A DNA stretch of 36,244 nt. Source: Gryganskiella cystojenkinii (taxonomy: Eukaryota; Mortierellomycota; Mortierellomycetes; Mortierellales; Mortierellaceae). This document shows, piece after piece, positions 34,111-36,244 of this stretch (position 1 is its first letter; every line of letters begins with the position of its first letter). Both the position numbers and the translations under genes were made by a program. The stretch covers positions 3,680 through 39,923 of the forward strand of contig JAAAIG010000292.1 in the NCBI GenBank assembly GCA_015852425.1, in the 5' to 3' direction. The notes under the pieces are model-generated. The model was not told where the DNA came from. It ran no database searches and saw nothing but the letters and a program-made list of their open reading frames with translations.

Positions 34111-34295
34111 ACTTGGACCGAGCGAGTGATCTAGTTGGTTCCTGGTCCGCCATTTACTTCCGAAATTGATACAAACCAGGGAACTCTTCAAGCTAATGGC
34201 ATACAAGCCACAGGTGGCCATTTTACTCTTGACGCCAAAAAAAAAAAAGGTCAGAAGGTCCAGTATTTGATGGTGTTCCCTCCAACAAGTATCAA
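34111..34295 (+). pseudogene. Relic of a sixth monooxygenase: last exon only
   Basis: After a preserved acceptor (ttacctag) the frame reads TWTERVI, then a TAG, matching SWSERLIR of copy 1. A frame change then gives HLLPKLIQTRELFKLMAYK followed by PQ, aligning with NYLPKSIQTREVFKTLSYRPQ of copy 4 exon 8. It degrades after a 12-A run near 34238. It shares with copies 3 and 4 the intron boundary before this exon, and with copies 1 and 4 the absence of the YR-P intron. It is therefore probably a decayed duplicate of copy 4. Confidence 0.8.
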
Positions 34296-35767
34296 GAATC
34301 TTTTGATGCGGCATCAACTCTTTGATGATCAGTGTTTGCAATCAAAACTTGTAGTCTTCTTTCCCATCAATAATTACCTTAAAAAGGACAAAAGCGCGTT
34401 CTGAAACGCGTCCATGATCGAATCAGAATCACCCCTTCTTGATCATTCCGTCAGGCGAGCACGAGGAATAATAAACATGTGTGTGTGTGTGTGTTTTTCC
34501 GACGGCCATCCGAAGAAAAATGCACGCAGCGCAAATATCTTCGAGCGACTTAGTTTCGAATACATTTTTTCCAGCACGCGTTTTACCTTTGCCCCGGCTG
34601 ACATCCCTTTGCCTTTCAATGTTCCCACAACATTCACTCACTTCACTTATTTCCCAATTTTTTTATTCAAGGGTGGAGAAAACGTTGGTTAAATACTGAA
34701 CCGCTAGGACTGCACCTGCGGATGAAGCACCTACGTAGTCATACCTTTTGGAGGCGAAGCCCTTGAGGTCTATGGGTTTGGTACTGCGAGCCTAGACACA
34801 TCTACTTGTCATCTATTTTTTAAAGCTCGTGTGTACAACCGCATTTCATATAGGATCTTCAGTTGTGGATGTCGAGACTCCCCAATCACCAAGTTCAATT
34901 GAAAAGTCATGGCAAGTCCATCTCCTACTCAGGCTTGATGCTCAATACGACCATGCTCTTCAAATCCCGACCATTTCGAACTCATCTCTGTTGACTTGAT
35001 CAGATCTCTACCTTTCGGTTTTTTTTGGGGTGGTGGAGAGTCGAAGGATCAAATATCAACATCGCTATGAAAGCTTGGCTGCTCAAGCCAGCTCATATAA
35101 AAGACATCGGTTTGAGACACTGCTTTCATGGATAGGGTGAATGATTAGCGACGTAATATGTCCTTGAATTTGAGAGCGGTGGTGGGAAGTCAATATACAT
35201 AAAAGCGCAATTGGTTCCTGCCTGCAAACCTTCATATTTCTCTCGGAGACTCATATGACAGAATGGTCACCGCCACCAGGGGCGAAGCGAATAGTTTTGA
35301 ATGTGAAAGTGGTGGAAGAAAGTCGGCACAATATAAATTCGAGTTGGAAAGATCCCAGATGAAAAATCTGTCTCTTTCATTTTTCTCTCACGACCCAGTG
35401 TTACACTCTCACTACCTTCTGCACCCCACTCATTGTTGCCTATACTCTTATTTCTTCCACATCATCACTCTTCTTATCATCAACGCCCTCTTTTCTCCTC
35501 CCCTCTTTTTGTTAGCTGTATACTACGGTAAGCTGTTGTCTCGGATGTTTGGTTGTTTTCTTCGTGACAATTCTGTAGTGCTCCGACCCAGCTCATTGAC
35601 TGCTTGACAACGACGTTGTTCTTGTGCTTATCCTCTTCATTGCGTTCTTTCCTCCTAGCCTCTTTGTCTTCCTCATCCCTCATTGTTTATTAGCGCCTCA
35701 CCACTCCCCATCACTGTCGTCATCATTTCTCTTGCGCTTGTCATATTCCTCGTCTTTTGAGACCAAG
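34296..35767. other. Intergenic region ahead of the F-box/LRR gene
   Basis: About 1.5 kb with no supportable gene. It includes a TG microsatellite (34478-34495). The last 300 bp (about 35400-35760) are pyrimidine-rich and probably form the promoter and leader of the next gene. Short open frames on both strands lack recognisable features. Confidence 0.4.
34478..34495 (+). repeat. TG dinucleotide microsatellite
   Basis: About nine TG units in a row, likely length-variable between strains. Confidence 0.9.
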
Positions 35768-36244
35768 ATGTTCCAGACACGTGCCCTTGACCTACATGAG
35801 ATTCGCTCAAGGATTGCCAACTGCCTTGAGTTCAACGACATCGCGTCCTGTGCGCGGGTAAGCCAGGATTGGAGCGACTCATTCACACCGATACTCTACA
35901 ACTCCGTCATCTTGGGGAATCATGGCCCTAGCATAGAATCTGTCGAGAGAAACAAGCGCGTTATACGACGCCTGACGATTCTGAGCTATGACCATGAAAC
36001 ACTATCATCCACATCTGCACAAGACGTAGTGGCTACTATCCTCAAGGCCAACTCCGTTCTGACTACTTTGGACGCGAGGGTCAACTCGATTGGATTCAAC
36101 GCAGCGCTGTCAGACGCACTCAAGGCCAATTCAACTCTAACCACTTTGAGCTTGAGCAGCAACGAGATCGAGCCCAGTGGAGCTCAAGCGCTGTGGGAGG
36201 CACTCAAGACCAACTCGACTCTGACCATTTTGCACTTGGGGGGG
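35768..36244 (+). CDS. F-box/leucine-rich-repeat protein, 5' part (cut by the window end)
   Basis: The frame from the ATG at 35768 is open for 159 codons to the last base of the window. The N terminus (ALDLHEIRSRIANCLEFND, then ASCARVSQDWSDSF) fits the F-box-like domain common in Mortierella proteins, which would link substrates to an SCF ubiquitin ligase through Skp1. From about residue 95 the sequence enters ribonuclease-inhibitor/NLRC3-type LRRs of 28 residues (ALKANSTLTTLSL, then NEIEPSGAQALWEALK). The gene almost certainly continues beyond the window. Such genes form large families in these fungi; the specific target is unknown. The start follows a CT-rich leader. Confidence 0.88.
   Translation, partial: MFQTRALDLHEIRSRIANCLEFNDIASCARVSQDWSDSFTPILYNSVILGNHGPSIESVERNKRVIRRLTILSYDHETLSSTSAQDVVATILKANSVLTTLDARVNSIGFNAALSDALKANSTLTTLSLSSNEIEPSGAQALWEALKTNSTLTILHLGG

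Noticed and set aside
34700..34800. Possible small RNA or tRNA gene
   Set aside because: I could not form a cloverleaf or find a T-loop (ggttcgaatcc-like) motif.

Overview
The window looks like nuclear DNA of a filamentous fungus of the early-diverging lineages, most likely Mortierellomycota (Mortierella sensu lato). This is inferred from gene content: a Sel1-repeat protein kinase, a metazoan-like O-GlcNAc transferase, a topoisomerase III with GRF zinc fingers, and an F-box/LRR protein with 28-residue repeats. It is supported by many short GT-AG introns (about 75-300 bp) and pyrimidine-rich upstream regions. No rRNA, tRNA, CRISPR array or bacterial-type operon was seen.

Layout. 1-2750: a single-exon kinase fused to 13 Sel1-like repeats (+). 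3129-4120: a decayed DDE transposase on the minus strand. 4505-8594: TOP3, 12 exons, 967 aa. 8595-11542: 2.9 kb of low-complexity, pyrimidine- or purine-rich DNA, probably promoter and leader of the next gene. 11543-18168: a giant O-GlcNAc transferase, 3 exons, 2137 aa, with Gln-rich expansions at the N terminus and inside the catalytic region. 18833-34300: a tandem, same-strand family of class A FAD monooxygenases. It has four long genes (18833-20829, 21917-24097, 27893-30221, 31491-33807) and two relics (a first exon at 31022 with an in-frame stop, and a last exon at 34111). The gap between copies 2 and 3 holds a truncated GNAT acetyltransferase running into a hAT transposase tail (minus strand), a fold-back element, a possible secreted-peptide ORF and an unidentified decayed coding fragment. 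35768 to the window end: the 5' part of an F-box/LRR gene.

How the genes relate. Kinase, TOP3 and OGT are unrelated single-copy-type genes. The right half is a birth-and-death gene family: exon phases and several exon lengths are shared, while intron presence differs between copies. An 11-nt micro-exon carrying the flavin-site Cys-His-Lys is kept in copies 1, 3 and 4 and fused to its neighbour in copy 2. Copy 4 has GA instead of GT at an otherwise conserved donor site. No PKS, NRPS, terpene synthase or transporter is present, so the substrate and pathway of the monooxygenases cannot be read from context. All exon structures were assembled by eye from splice signals, frame continuity and paralogue comparison.
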